This document shows, piece after piece, positions 17,587-28,113 of a stretch of DNA of 64,000 nt. The notes beneath the pieces were generated by a model that saw only the letters and a program-made list of their open reading frames with translations, did not search any database and had not been told where the DNA came from. Where the stretch lies: NCBI RefSeq assembly GCF_004797125.1, contig NZ_CP038810.1:868001-932000 (forward strand). The letters run 5' to 3'. The position numbers were made by a program, and so were the translations under genes. Position 1 is the first letter of the stretch. Each line of letters opens with the position of its first letter. This stretch comes from Flavobacterium sangjuense (GTDB taxonomy: Bacteria > Bacteroidota > Bacteroidia > Flavobacteriales > Flavobacteriaceae).

Positions 17587-19407
17587 ATGTACAAAAAATC
17601 AATTTTACGCCCAATTTTAATTGTTGGATTAATAACTATAATTTTCGCCTCTTGCGATAAAGATTTTAATGAATTAGGAACTGACATAGTGGGTGATGAC
17701 CACTTCGGGTTTGATGTTGACAGTACTACTTGGACCGTTAAAGCATACAATCAAAAACTTGGTGCTATTGCCTCAAATAATTTACCTATAAGCCCTCTTG
17801 GATTTTATTCAAATCCTGCTTTCGGAACTACACAAGCCAACTATGTAACTCAGGTAGAATTATCGAATATTAATCCTGTTTTTAACAATACTGATCCAAC
17901 ACTTTATGAAGATCTTCCGGTTATTGATAGTGTGATTATGGATATTCCGTATTTCAAAACCTTAGATAAAACGAATTCTGATGGCACAAAAGATTATGTG
18001 TTAGATTCAATTTTTGGAGCAAAACCATATGATAAAGATACCAATCTGCCTGATTCAAAGTTTAAGTTGAGCGTTTATCAATCTAATTATTTTTTAAGAG
18101 ATTTAGATCCAGCTCAATCTTTAGCAGAGCAACAGTTGTTTTATACCGATCAAAACAGTCTGATTGATAATAATAAAATTCCGGTTTTGTTAAATAATGC
18201 CCCTCTCACTAATCCGCCTACTGGTTCAGAAGGGACACACAATGCTGACGGCCGTGAAAACGAGAACTTTTATTTTGACAAAAGAGAGCACAAATTAACA
18301 ACCTATGAAGAAGATGGAGTTACTAAAAAATACACGCGTTACTTGCCATCAATGAGATTGCATTTGAGAACCGATGTTTTTTATGATAAAATTTTAAATG
18401 CACCAGCGGGTCAATTAGCTTCTCTAGCCAATTTTAAAAATTATTTCAGAGGGATTTATTTTAAAGTTGAAAACGGAAATCCTGGTAACATGGCTATGAT
18501 TAATTTCAAAGCAGGAAAAATTACGATATATTACAAAGAAGATCAAATTACTCCTGATAATGTAACCACGCCAGATGTAAATGAATACAGAAAGGAAAGA
18601 GTAAGTAAAACATTCCCGTTAAACCTTACAGGAAATTCTATTAGTTTGTTGCAAAATTCTAATGAAAACATTGATTATCTGAATGCTGCCAATAGCTCAC
18701 AAGAAGCATCGCGACTATATTTAAAAGGAGGAGAAGGCGCAATGGCTTTTATAGATTTATTTGGCACAACCGATTTGAAAGGATATGTGCTTAATGAAAA
18801 TTATAACGAAAGTCTTCCAATTAGTGCTGCCAATCCCAAATATAACCTCACAGGACCAAATGGTATTTCAGATGAGATAGATGATATTAAATTTAACGGT
18901 TGGTTAATTAACGAAGCAAATCTAACTTTTTACGTAGATAAAGCAGCAATGTCAAACAATTTCCCGGCAACTAATCTGCCTGTTGAACCGAACCGTATTT
19001 TTTTATATGACCTGACAAATAAAAATATCTTGGTTGATTATACGTATGATTATACAAGTAACGGAAGTAACCCTAAATTTAATAAATTTATCCACGACGG
19101 AATTATTCAAACCGAAGATGTAAACGATGGAAGAGGAGACAGAGGTAAAAGATATAGAATAAGAATAACGAACTATGTTAGGAATTTAATTAAAAATGAT
19201 TCTACCAATGTTCGTTTGGGATTGTCGGTTACTGAAAACATCAACAGTATTGGTCTTTCTAAACTAAGAACTCCAAATGCCAACTTCGATAGAGCACCGT
19301 CAATGTCGGTGTTGAATCAGTTGGGAACTGTTTTATACGGGACAAGCCCTGCAGTTCCGGAGGATAAAAAAATGAGACTAAAAATTTATTATACAAAACC
19401 TAATTAA
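17587..19407 (+). CDS. DUF4270 lipoprotein
   Basis: 606 residues with a lipoprotein signal ([20 protein letters not shown]; lipidated cysteine about residue 23). The remainder is beta-rich with DUF4270 features: [12 protein letters not shown], the [14 protein letters not shown] strand, a middle [16 protein letters not shown] and RIFLYDLTN near the end. The function of this family is not established; it is expected at the outer membrane. It sits between the GT5-like gene and glmS (11 bases to glmS) as one transcript. Confidence 0.85.
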   Translation: MYKKSILRPILIVGLITIIFASCDKDFNELGTDIVGDDHFGFDVDSTTWTVKAYNQKLGAIASNNLPISPLGFYSNPAFGTTQANYVTQVELSNINPVFNNTDPTLYEDLPVIDSVIMDIPYFKTLDKTNSDGTKDYVLDSIFGAKPYDKDTNLPDSKFKLSVYQSNYFLRDLDPAQSLAEQQLFYTDQNSLIDNNKIPVLLNNAPLTNPPTGSEGTHNADGRENENFYFDKREHKLTTYEEDGVTKKYTRYLPSMRLHLRTDVFYDKILNAPAGQLASLANFKNYFRGIYFKVENGNPGNMAMINFKAGKITIYYKEDQITPDNVTTPDVNEYRKERVSKTFPLNLTGNSISLLQNSNENIDYLNAANSSQEASRLYLKGGEGAMAFIDLFGTTDLKGYVLNENYNESLPISAANPKYNLTGPNGISDEIDDIKFNGWLINEANLTFYVDKAAMSNNFPATNLPVEPNRIFLYDLTNKNILVDYTYDYTSNGSNPKFNKFIHDGIIQTEDVNDGRGDRGKRYRIRITNYVRNLIKNDSTNVRLGLSVTENINSIGLSKLRTPNANFDRAPSMSVLNQLGTVLYGTSPAVPEDKKMRLKIYYTKPN

Positions 19408-19418
19408 TATTCAATGTT

Positions 19419-21269
19419 ATGTGTGGAATTGTTGGTTATATCGGATTTAGAGAAGCATACCCAATTGTAATAAAAGGGTTAAAAAGATTAGAGTATAGAG
19501 GCTATGACAGTGCGGGAGTAATGTTATGCGATGGCAATGAACTTAAAATTGCTAAAACCAAAGGAAAAGTTTCTGACCTCGAAGAGAAGTCGAAAGCCAT
19601 TGCTTCCTCTAAAGCTTCCATTGGAATGGGACACACACGTTGGGCAACTCACGGTGTTCCAAATGATATCAATTCACATCCGCATGTATCCAATTCAGGG
19701 AACATAGTAATTATCCACAATGGAATCATCGAAAATTACGAGCCGTTAAAAAAGGAATTACTAAAAAGAGGCTATACTTTTACTTCAGATACAGATACCG
19801 AGGTCTTGGTTAACTTAATTGAAGACGTAAAAAAGAAAGAAAAAATTAAACTCGGAAAAGCGGTTCAAATTGCTTTAAACCAAGTTGTCGGAGCATATGC
19901 CATCTGTGTTTTTGACAAAGAAAATCCGGACGAAATTATCGTAGCAAGATTAGGAAGCCCAATAGCGATTGGAGTTGGAGAAGATGAATTTTTCATTGCT
20001 TCTGATGCTTCTCCTTTCATTGAATACACTTCGAATGCTATTTATTTAGAAGATGAGGAAATGGCTATCGTAAGATTGCACAAACCATTGAAGATTAGAA
20101 AAATTAAAGATGATTCTTTGGTTGACCCTTATATTCAGGAACTTCAAATGAATTTGGAGCAAATTGAAAAAGGCGGTTACGACCATTTCATGCTGAAAGA
20201 AATCTACGAACAGCCTAATGTTATAAAGGATACTTACAGAGGAAGACTTTTGGCTAATCAAGGTATTATTCAAATGGCGGGTGTAGAAGACAATCTTGAA
20301 AAATTCCTTCATGCCGACAGAATCCTAATCGTAGCTTGCGGTACATCATGGCATGCCGGATTAGTTGCCGAATATGTTATAGAAGAGTTTGCAAGAATAC
20401 CTGTTGAGGTTGAATATGCATCGGAATTTAGATATAGAAATCCGATAATCAATAAGAATGATGTGGTGATTGCCATATCACAATCCGGAGAAACAGCCGA
20501 TACTTTGGCCGCCATTAAGTTAGCCAAAGAAAAAGGAGCTTTTGTATTTGGAGTATGCAACGTGGTTGGTTCTTCTATTTCAAGAGAAACAAACGCAGGT
20601 GCCTATACGCATGCCGGACCTGAAATTGGCGTAGCATCAACCAAAGCCTTTACAACTCAGATAACGGTATTGACAATGATAGCTTTGCGTTTGGCCAAAG
20701 CCAAAGGAACATTATCAAATTCTGATTTCCATCGTTATTTACAAGAATTAGAAGTTATCCCTGAAAAAGTAGCTGAAGCATTAACATCAACGAATGAAAA
20801 AGCAAAAGAAATAGCAACTAAATTTAAAGCCGCAACCAACTGTTTATATCTAGGCAGAGGTTATAATTTCCCGGTTGCTTTGGAAGGTGCATTGAAACTT
20901 AAAGAGATATCATATATTCACGCTGAAGGTTATCCTGCTGCTGAAATGAAGCACGGGCCAATTGCCTTAATAGATGAGCAAATGCCTGTAATTGTTATTG
21001 CTCCAAAACAAGGGCATTATGATAAAGTAGTAAGTAATATCCAGGAGATTAAATCAAGAAGTGGTAAAATCATTGCTATAGTTACCAAAGGTGATACACA
21101 AGTAAAAGGATTAGCCGATCACGTTATTGAAATCCCTGAAACTTCGGATGCACTATCACCACTAATTACAACAATTCCATTGCAATTATTATCTTACCAT
21201 ATTGCGGTAATGAGAGGATGCAATGTGGATCAACCAAGAAACTTGGCAAAATCGGTTACTGTAGAATAG
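19419..21269 (+). CDS. glmS: glutamine-fructose-6-phosphate aminotransferase (isomerizing)
   Basis: 616 residues. The N-terminal class II glutaminase domain starts with MCGIVGYIG, so C2 becomes the nucleophile after Met removal; GMGHTRWATHG follows. Two SIS sugar-isomerase domains contain CGTSWHAG, SQSGETADT, ASTKAFTTQ, and the C-terminal DQPRNLAKSVTVE that closes the active site. The enzyme makes glucosamine-6-phosphate for peptidoglycan and LPS in the cytoplasm. It is the last gene of its run and is followed by a strong terminator. No glmS ribozyme is seen; the gap before it is only 11 bases. Confidence 0.98.
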   Translation: MCGIVGYIGFREAYPIVIKGLKRLEYRGYDSAGVMLCDGNELKIAKTKGKVSDLEEKSKAIASSKASIGMGHTRWATHGVPNDINSHPHVSNSGNIVIIHNGIIENYEPLKKELLKRGYTFTSDTDTEVLVNLIEDVKKKEKIKLGKAVQIALNQVVGAYAICVFDKENPDEIIVARLGSPIAIGVGEDEFFIASDASPFIEYTSNAIYLEDEEMAIVRLHKPLKIRKIKDDSLVDPYIQELQMNLEQIEKGGYDHFMLKEIYEQPNVIKDTYRGRLLANQGIIQMAGVEDNLEKFLHADRILIVACGTSWHAGLVAEYVIEEFARIPVEVEYASEFRYRNPIINKNDVVIAISQSGETADTLAAIKLAKEKGAFVFGVCNVVGSSISRETNAGAYTHAGPEIGVASTKAFTTQITVLTMIALRLAKAKGTLSNSDFHRYLQELEVIPEKVAEALTSTNEKAKEIATKFKAATNCLYLGRGYNFPVALEGALKLKEISYIHAEGYPAAEMKHGPIALIDEQMPVIVIAPKQGHYDKVVSNIQEIKSRSGKIIAIVTKGDTQVKGLADHVIEIPETSDALSPLITTIPLQLLSYHIAVMRGCNVDQPRNLAKSVTVE

Positions 21270-21289
21270 TTATCAACATAAAACAACCA

Positions 21290-21318
21290 AAAAGCGAGAC
21301 ATAGTCTCGCTTTTTTTT
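21290..21318 (+). terminator. rho-independent terminator after glmS
   Basis: Arms AAAAGCGAGAC and GTCTCGCTTTT enclose a 3-base ATA loop, ending in eight T. It closes the run begun at 16762. The following ~230 bases to the TonB receptor are AT-rich and hold no gene. Confidence 0.88.
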
Positions 21319-21548
21319 GCTCAAAATTTTAGGATTAATTTAATGAAAGTTTCATTTTGTATGTGCGCATAGTATTTTTTTTAGTAATAATGCCAAATCG
21401 TTAATAAAAACTTAAAAAAGCGCCCAAATGCCATATTATCACTAAGGAAACTTTAAAATAAATTATTAATAAAAATACCCAAGGTTTTTTAATAATGTAA
21501 AAAAAATATTTGTACTTTGGCTTCTTAAACCAACAAAATTATAACCAA

Positions 21549-24383
21549 ATGAAGATCTATTTATTTATCGTTTCATTGTTTTTTTGCGGCATTACCTTTG
21601 CGCAAACTTCAATATCGGGTTCGGTAAAAGACAGTAAGAACCAACCAGTTCCCGGAGCTAATGTTAAGGTGGCTGGTGAAAGTTCCGGAACTGTAACCGA
21701 CAGTGATGGAAATTTTAAATTAACAACCACTAAAAAGCCTCCTTTTGACATCGAAATTTCGAGTGTAGGCTACGGAAGTAAAAAGGTTAGCGTTACATCA
21801 AATAATCAAAATGTTAGTGTAGCTTTAAATGATGAAGAAAATAAACTAGATGAAATCGTTGTCTCTGCATCGAGAACACCTGAGAGAGTTTTAGAATCTC
21901 CGGTGACTATCGAAAGAATGAGTTTGAGAGAAATCAAAAACACTACAGCAGCGACTTATTACGATGGTCTTGAAAATCTAAAAGAAGTTCACTTCAATAC
22001 AAGTAGTTTCTCTTTTAAATCAATCAATACGCGTGGATTTGCCACAGTTGCTAATACCCGATTTTTACAATTGGTTGATGGTATGGACAATTCATCTCCA
22101 GCCCTAAACTTTGTGTTAGGAAACTTAATTGGAGTTTCTGAATTGGATGTTGCCAATGTTGAACTTCTTCCCGGAGCATCTTCTGCATTATATGGTGCAA
22201 ATGCTTTCAACGGAATCATGTTTATGAATAGCAAAAGCCCGTTTACAAATCAAGGGCTGAGCTTCTATTTCAAATACGGTCAAACCACACAGGAAGTTGC
22301 AGGAACCAATGATTATTGGGATTTTGGAATTAGAGCAGCACATGCTTTTACCAAACATTTTGCAGCTAAAGCCAATTTTACTTTTATGAAAGCAACCGAA
22401 TGGATTGCTGATGACAGAAAAGATCTAACGGTTAATAACGTAGGTTCAGATCCAAATCCAAATTATGATGGATTAAACGTATATGGTGATGAGGTGTCAA
22501 CAAATATTAAAAGTGTTGGAATATCATTGGCTAATTTAGGTTTAATACCGGCATCAGCAGTTAACTTGTTACCAAACTATAATGTGGCCAGAACCGGTTA
22601 TGCAGAAAAAGACTTAAATGATAACGGTATTAAAAGTGTCAAAGCCGATTTCTCATTACACTTTAAACCATGGGCTGATGATAATGAAATTATTTTCCAA
22701 CATAAATTAGGTTTAGGAAATACCATTTATCAAGGAGCTAATAGATATGCTTTGAAAAACTTCTTTATAAATCAAACCAGACTTGAGTTTAAAGGGAAAA
22801 ATTATTTTGTCAGAGGATATATAACTGATGAAAATGCAGGAGATTCATATGATATGCGTTTTGCAGCATGGAATGTTAACCGTGCGTGGAAAGATGACCA
22901 AACGTGGTTCGGACAATATGCCGGAGCATATATCCAATCAACTTTAGGTGGAGCAACGCCTCAACAAGCGCATGCAATTGCAAGAACAACAGCAGATACA
23001 GGAAGATTTTTACCAGGTACGCCTGAGTATGCAAGTGCATTAGCTTCAGTGTCAGCAGACCCGAATTTAGTTACAGGTTCTAAATTTCAAGACCAATCTA
23101 AATTATATCATGCCGATGTGAATTATAATTTTAAAGACATTATCAAGGTAGCTGAAATTCAATTAGGAGGTTCTTACAGACAATATGAAATGAATTCAAG
23201 CGGAACAATTTTTACAGATTATGATGGTCCACTTAGATATGATGAATATGGTGCGTATGCACAATTGCAAAAGAAATTAATGAAAGAAGGTCGTTTGAAA
23301 TTTACGGGTTCTGTGCGTTATGATAAATCACAAAACTTCGATGGTTTCGTCTCCCCAAGAGTTTCCTTTGTATATGCTGCAGGAGCTAATAAACAACACA
23401 ACTTCAGAGCATCTTACCAAACAGGATTTAGAAATCCAACTACGCAGGATCAATACATTGGTTTGAATTTAGGGCCATTCGCTTTGATTGGATCAGCACC
23501 GGACAACTTAACAAGATATGTGGAAACATTTGATGTAAGTGCCGCTGGACAAGTAGTTAACGGTGGTGAAGCTACTGCTACATTATCAGGAGTTAATGCT
23601 TATGGCAATTCCTTTACTTTAACTTCTGTACAAGCATTTTCTGCCGCTGTTGCCGCTGGACAACCTTTGCCAACAGCAGCAGCAATTCTGGATGTTGCCG
23701 ATATTGATTTAGTTAAACCGGAAAGAGTACAAGCATTTGATGTTGGTTATCGTTCGGTTATTAAAAATGATTTAACAGTTGATATCACAGGATATTACAA
23801 TATTTACAATGACTTTTTAAATCAATCAAGAGTTGTCGCACCTTACTATGGAGATGTAAACACATTTGATCCAACAAACTTAGCAACCTATGCTCCGGTA
23901 GCCGCTCTTTCAAACGGAGACAGAAGAGTTTACCAAGTGTACAACAACTCTAAAGCGGAAGTTACTTCAATGGGATTCGGGATTGGTTTGTCTAAAAAAG
24001 TGTATAAAGACTTTGAGTTAAGCGCAAATTATAATTATGCCGAGTATACTTTTGACCAAGCTAAAGATCCAAGTTTTATCCCAAGTTTTAACACGCCAAA
24101 ACACAGAGTGAAAGCGTCTTTGGGTAACCAAAAATTATTTAAAAACTTTGGATTTAATACCAACGTAAGATGGAATACTGAATACTTATGGCAATCTTCT
24201 TTTGCCGATGGTATGGTTCCGGAGAACGTGGTTTTTGATGCCCAAATTAATTATGCAATTCCAAAATTGAAATCAGTTTTAAAAGTTGGAGCTAATAACT
24301 TATTCGGAGAAGACTACATTCAAGTAATTGGAGCAGGAGCTATTGGACAACAATGGTTTGCTTCTATAACAATTAATCCATAA
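21549..24383 (+). CDS. TonB-dependent receptor with carboxypeptidase-like regulatory domain
   Basis: 944 residues from the ATG at 21549, chosen because it gives a signal peptide (FIVSLFFCGITFAQ); the open frame reaches 13 codons further upstream. Residues ~20-100 are a CarboxypepD_reg-like beta-sandwich (SGSVKDSKNQPVPGANV), residues ~105-220 a plug (LDEIVVSASRTPERVLESP; ELLPGASSALYGANAFNG), and the rest a 22-strand-type outer membrane barrel ending in NNLFGEDYIQVIG and a terminal Pro. It should import a ligand across the outer membrane. Thirty bases downstream is an SGNH lipoprotein instead of a SusD, so it is not a standard SusCD pair. A TACTTTGG stretch at 21513-21520 resembles a -7 element with one base missing. 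Confidence 0.92.
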   Translation: MKIYLFIVSLFFCGITFAQTSISGSVKDSKNQPVPGANVKVAGESSGTVTDSDGNFKLTTTKKPPFDIEISSVGYGSKKVSVTSNNQNVSVALNDEENKLDEIVVSASRTPERVLESPVTIERMSLREIKNTTAATYYDGLENLKEVHFNTSSFSFKSINTRGFATVANTRFLQLVDGMDNSSPALNFVLGNLIGVSELDVANVELLPGASSALYGANAFNGIMFMNSKSPFTNQGLSFYFKYGQTTQEVAGTNDYWDFGIRAAHAFTKHFAAKANFTFMKATEWIADDRKDLTVNNVGSDPNPNYDGLNVYGDEVSTNIKSVGISLANLGLIPASAVNLLPNYNVARTGYAEKDLNDNGIKSVKADFSLHFKPWADDNEIIFQHKLGLGNTIYQGANRYALKNFFINQTRLEFKGKNYFVRGYITDENAGDSYDMRFAAWNVNRAWKDDQTWFGQYAGAYIQSTLGGATPQQAHAIARTTADTGRFLPGTPEYASALASVSADPNLVTGSKFQDQSKLYHADVNYNFKDIIKVAEIQLGGSYRQYEMNSSGTIFTDYDGPLRYDEYGAYAQLQKKLMKEGRLKFTGSVRYDKSQNFDGFVSPRVSFVYAAGANKQHNFRASYQTGFRNPTTQDQYIGLNLGPFALIGSAPDNLTRYVETFDVSAAGQVVNGGEATATLSGVNAYGNSFTLTSVQAFSAAVAAGQPLPTAAAILDVADIDLVKPERVQAFDVGYRSVIKNDLTVDITGYYNIYNDFLNQSRVVAPYYGDVNTFDPTNLATYAPVAALSNGDRRVYQVYNNSKAEVTSMGFGIGLSKKVYKDFELSANYNYAEYTFDQAKDPSFIPSFNTPKHRVKASLGNQKLFKNFGFNTNVRWNTEYLWQSSFADGMVPENVVFDAQINYAIPKLKSVLKVGANNLFGEDYIQVIGAGAIGQQWFASITINP

Positions 24384-24413
24384 TAATCAATAACAATATA
24401 TAATTTAAAAGTT

Positions 24414-25853
24414 ATGATAAAAAATTTCAAATGGCTATTATTGGTTTCGTTAACCTTTGTAGCATGTAGTAGTGATGATGAAACAGTTGTTAATCCGGAT
24501 TCATCAGACGGTTTGCCTTTAACAGCTGGCTTAGCAGATTTTTCTAAATATGTTGCTCTAGGAGATTCATTTGCGGCAGGTTTTTCAGACAATGCTTTAT
24601 TCATCGCAGGTCAGCAAAACTCCTATCCAAGTATCTTATCGCAACAGTTTGCTTTAGTTGGCGGAGGTGAATTTGTAATTCCGTTTATGAATGATAATAT
24701 TGGAGGTTTTTCATTGGGAGGAACTCAAATTCCACAATTTGGCCCGAGATTGTATTTAGCTCCCGGAAATGTTCCAACACCAGTTGCAGGAACTTCTTCA
24801 ACGGATATTACAACCCACTTAACAGGACCATTTAACAATTTCGGAATTCCGGGAGCTAAGGTTGTTACCTTAGATTTAGCGGGTTATGGAAGCTCAGCAG
24901 GAAATCCTTATTTTGCAAGAATTGCATCTTCTCCTATGGCTACTGTAGTAGATGATGCTGTTGCCACTAATCCTACTTTCTTCTCTTTGTGGATTGGCGG
25001 AAATGATGTGTTGGGTTATGCTACCTCAGGAGGTGTAAGCACTAGTCCAATTACGCCACCGGCAACTTTTGATCTTGCTTATAATGGTTTGATTACTAAA
25101 TTAACTGCCGGAGGTAGAAAAGGAGTTATAGCTAATTTACCATACGTTAATGCATTGCCATATTTTACAACAGTTCCTTACAATCCGGTTCCTTTAGACG
25201 CAGGAACAGCTTCTCTATTGAATTCAGGCTATACTACATATAATAATGGATTATTATATGCTCAGTCATTAGGATACTTAACGGCAGCTGAAGTAGCTCA
25301 AAGAACTATTTCTTTCTCAGCATCAAGCACAAACAGAGTGGTTATTGTAGATGAATATTTAACCGATTTAACAGCGGTTGGAATTCCATCTTACCGTCAG
25401 GCAACTAGCGAAGATTTAATTATTTTACCAGCAAGAAGTTTTATTGGAACTACAGTAGGAGGTAATCCTTTACAGGTAAATGGGGTTTCTGTTCCATTGG
25501 CTGACAATTGGGTTTTATCTAAAAGAGAAATCGATGAAGTAAAAATAGCAACAGATGCTTACAATACAACGATTCAAAATGCAGCTACTGACCACAGTGA
25601 CCAAATAGCACTAGTTGATGCTAAAACAATAATGGCTTCATTAAGCACCGTGGGTATTGTACAAAATGGGTACACTATGACATCAGCTTATGTAACAGGA
25701 AACACCTTCTCATTAGATGGAGTTCATCCAAGCTCAAAAGGTTATGCTTTGATTGCTAATAAATTTTTAGAAGCGATTAATGAAAAATTTGGATCTAATT
25801 TAAAAGGAGTGAATTTGGGACAATACCAGATTTTATTTCCTCCAGTCTTATAA
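24414..25853 (+). CDS. SGNH/GDSL-family lipoprotein
   Basis: 479 residues with a lipoprotein signal (LLLVSLTFVACSS; lipidated C18). The SGNH fold is marked by block I VALGDSFAAGF with nucleophile S52, block III SLWIGGNDVLGYA, and block V SLDGVHPSSKGYALIAN carrying the catalytic Asp-His pair. Such enzymes hydrolyse esters of lipids or acetylated glycans; here it would act on the outer membrane. It lies 30 bases after the TonB-dependent receptor gene, suggesting the pair handles one substrate (esterified ligand cleaved, then imported), which is inference. A terminator follows. Confidence 0.88.
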   Translation: MIKNFKWLLLVSLTFVACSSDDETVVNPDSSDGLPLTAGLADFSKYVALGDSFAAGFSDNALFIAGQQNSYPSILSQQFALVGGGEFVIPFMNDNIGGFSLGGTQIPQFGPRLYLAPGNVPTPVAGTSSTDITTHLTGPFNNFGIPGAKVVTLDLAGYGSSAGNPYFARIASSPMATVVDDAVATNPTFFSLWIGGNDVLGYATSGGVSTSPITPPATFDLAYNGLITKLTAGGRKGVIANLPYVNALPYFTTVPYNPVPLDAGTASLLNSGYTTYNNGLLYAQSLGYLTAAEVAQRTISFSASSTNRVVIVDEYLTDLTAVGIPSYRQATSEDLIILPARSFIGTTVGGNPLQVNGVSVPLADNWVLSKREIDEVKIATDAYNTTIQNAATDHSDQIALVDAKTIMASLSTVGIVQNGYTMTSAYVTGNTFSLDGVHPSSKGYALIANKFLEAINEKFGSNLKGVNLGQYQILFPPVL

Positions 25854-25874
25854 AAAAAGGGTTTTTATTAAATC

Positions 25875-25911
25875 AAACCATCCCGTTTAATTGGGATGGT
25901 TTTTTGTTTTT
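25875..25911 (+). terminator. terminator after the SGNH lipoprotein gene
   Basis: Arms AAACCATCCC and GGGATGGTTT (10 bp) with an 8-base loop, then a T-rich tract (TTTTGTTTTT). It separates the receptor/SGNH pair from atpD. Confidence 0.87.
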
Positions 25912-25952
25912 AGGACGATTCAAAAAATCTTCTTTTTTTTATAAAATAATTA

Positions 25953-25983
25953 TTGATTATTCGATTTATAAAAATTATCTTTG
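25953..25983 (+). promoter_or_regulatory. promoter of atpD-atpC
   Basis: TTG at 25953-25955, a 20-base spacer and TATCTTTG at 25976-25983 match the flavobacterial vegetative promoter TTG-N17-23-TAnnTTTG. Transcription should begin near 25990, leaving a leader of about 50 bases before the atpD ATG. Confidence 0.8.
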
Positions 25984-26040
25984 CGCTCTGAAAAAAGAAT
26001 GTTTTATTCAAACCTAAACAGCTATTTAATAAATACATAA

Positions 26041-27555
<1,515 letters not shown>

Positions 27556-27559
27556 TATA

Positions 27560-27647
27560 ATTATGAATTATGAGTTATAAATTATGAGTTCAATCTCTAA
27601 CTTATAACTCATAACTCAAAACTCATAACTCAAAACTCATAACTAAT
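27560..27647 (+). repeat. 7-bp tandem array with inverted arms between atpD and atpC
   Basis: Left arm: four units of the form (A/G)TTATGA or GTTATAA (27560-27587, plus GTT). After an 8-base spacer, the right arm has seven units AACTTAT, AACTCAT, AACTCAA, AACTCAT, AACTCAA, AACTCAT, AACTAAT (27599-27647). The arms are near reverse complements, so the atpDC transcript can form a long hairpin here. The array ends three bases before the atpC ATG. The same unit occurs at 28580 and 32723. Confidence 0.85.
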
Positions 27648-27650
27648 CAT

Positions 27651-27932
27651 ATGATTTTAGAAATAGTATCACCGGAAGCTACATTATTCAAAGGCGAAGT
27701 CACTTCAGTTTCTTTACCTGGCGTATTGGGTTCGTTCCAAATTTTGAATAACCACGCGCCTATAGTTTCTACCTTGAAACACGGTACCATCAAAATTGAG
27801 GCACCAAGTTTTCACATCCACAAAGAGGTTGCTGATAAGTTTACCAAAGTAAACGATCAAAACTACCTTTTGGAAATCAATTCAGGAACTATTGAAATGA
27901 AAGACAATAAAGTAATTGTATTAGCTGACTAA
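27651..27932 (+). CDS. atpC: F1F0 ATP synthase subunit epsilon, short form
   Basis: 93 residues. It contains only the N-terminal beta-sandwich of the epsilon subunit (LEIVSPEATLFKGEV, LPGVLGSFQILNNHAPIVS, LKHGTIKI) and ends after the strand NKVIVLAD. The C-terminal helical hairpin that inhibits ATP hydrolysis in many bacteria is absent, as is common in this phylum. It follows atpD in the same transcript. Its start codon directly follows a 7-bp repeat array, so there is no Shine-Dalgarno-like sequence. Confidence 0.95.
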   Translation: MILEIVSPEATLFKGEVTSVSLPGVLGSFQILNNHAPIVSTLKHGTIKIEAPSFHIHKEVADKFTKVNDQNYLLEINSGTIEMKDNKVIVLAD

Positions 27933-27953
27933 TACGATTTAAAATAAAAGAAG

Positions 27954-27985
27954 AAAGCTCAACATTATTGTTGGGCTTTTTTTAT
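27954..27985 (+). terminator. terminator after atpC
   Basis: AGCTCAACA at 27956-27964 pairs with TGTTGGGCT at 27969-27977 (one G-T pair) around a TTAT loop, followed by a run of T. It ends the atpDC transcript. Confidence 0.85.
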
Positions 27986-28010
27986 TTGAAGCTTTTCCGG
28001 CTGTTCGCTA

Positions 28011-28043
28011 TATCTTTTTCTTCCAAAAAAGAAAAAGGATACC
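28011..28043. repeat. imperfect palindrome between atpC and bioF
   Basis: TATCTTTTTCTT and AAGAAAAAGGATA face each other around a CCAAAA loop, with one unpaired G. It is flanked by GC-rich segments (CCGGCTGTTCGC before, CCGCTGCCATCCGG after) that stand out in this AT-rich DNA. It could be a second terminator or a dispersed intergenic element; it has no coding potential. Confidence 0.45.
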
Positions 28044-28064
28044 GCTGCCATCCGGGCTATTTAC

Positions 28065-28072
28065 TATATTTG
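28065..28072 (+). promoter_or_regulatory. -7 promoter element for bioF
   Basis: TATATTTG matches TAnnTTTG and lies 41 bases before the bioF ATG. A TTG -33 element is not seen at normal spacing. The predicted start of transcription is about 28079, directly at the small hairpin described next. Confidence 0.5.
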
Positions 28073-28079
28073 ACACGAG

Positions 28080-28095
28080 CCTTGCATAAGCAAGG
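28080..28095 (+). promoter_or_regulatory. 5' leader hairpin of bioF mRNA
   Basis: CCTTGC and GCAAGG form a perfect 6-bp stem with an ATAA loop. It would lie at the very 5' end of the bioF transcript, where such stems can protect mRNA. There is no T-run, so it is not a terminator. Confidence 0.4.
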
Positions 28096-28113
28096 TGAAT
28101 TGACTAAGTAAAT

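Noticed and set aside
19400..19420. glmS ribozyme upstream of glmS
   Set aside because: Only 11 bases separate glmS from the preceding gene, with no room or motif for the ribozyme.
27560..27647. Possible CRISPR array
   Set aside because: Units are 7 bp with no unique spacers, and no cas genes are in the window.
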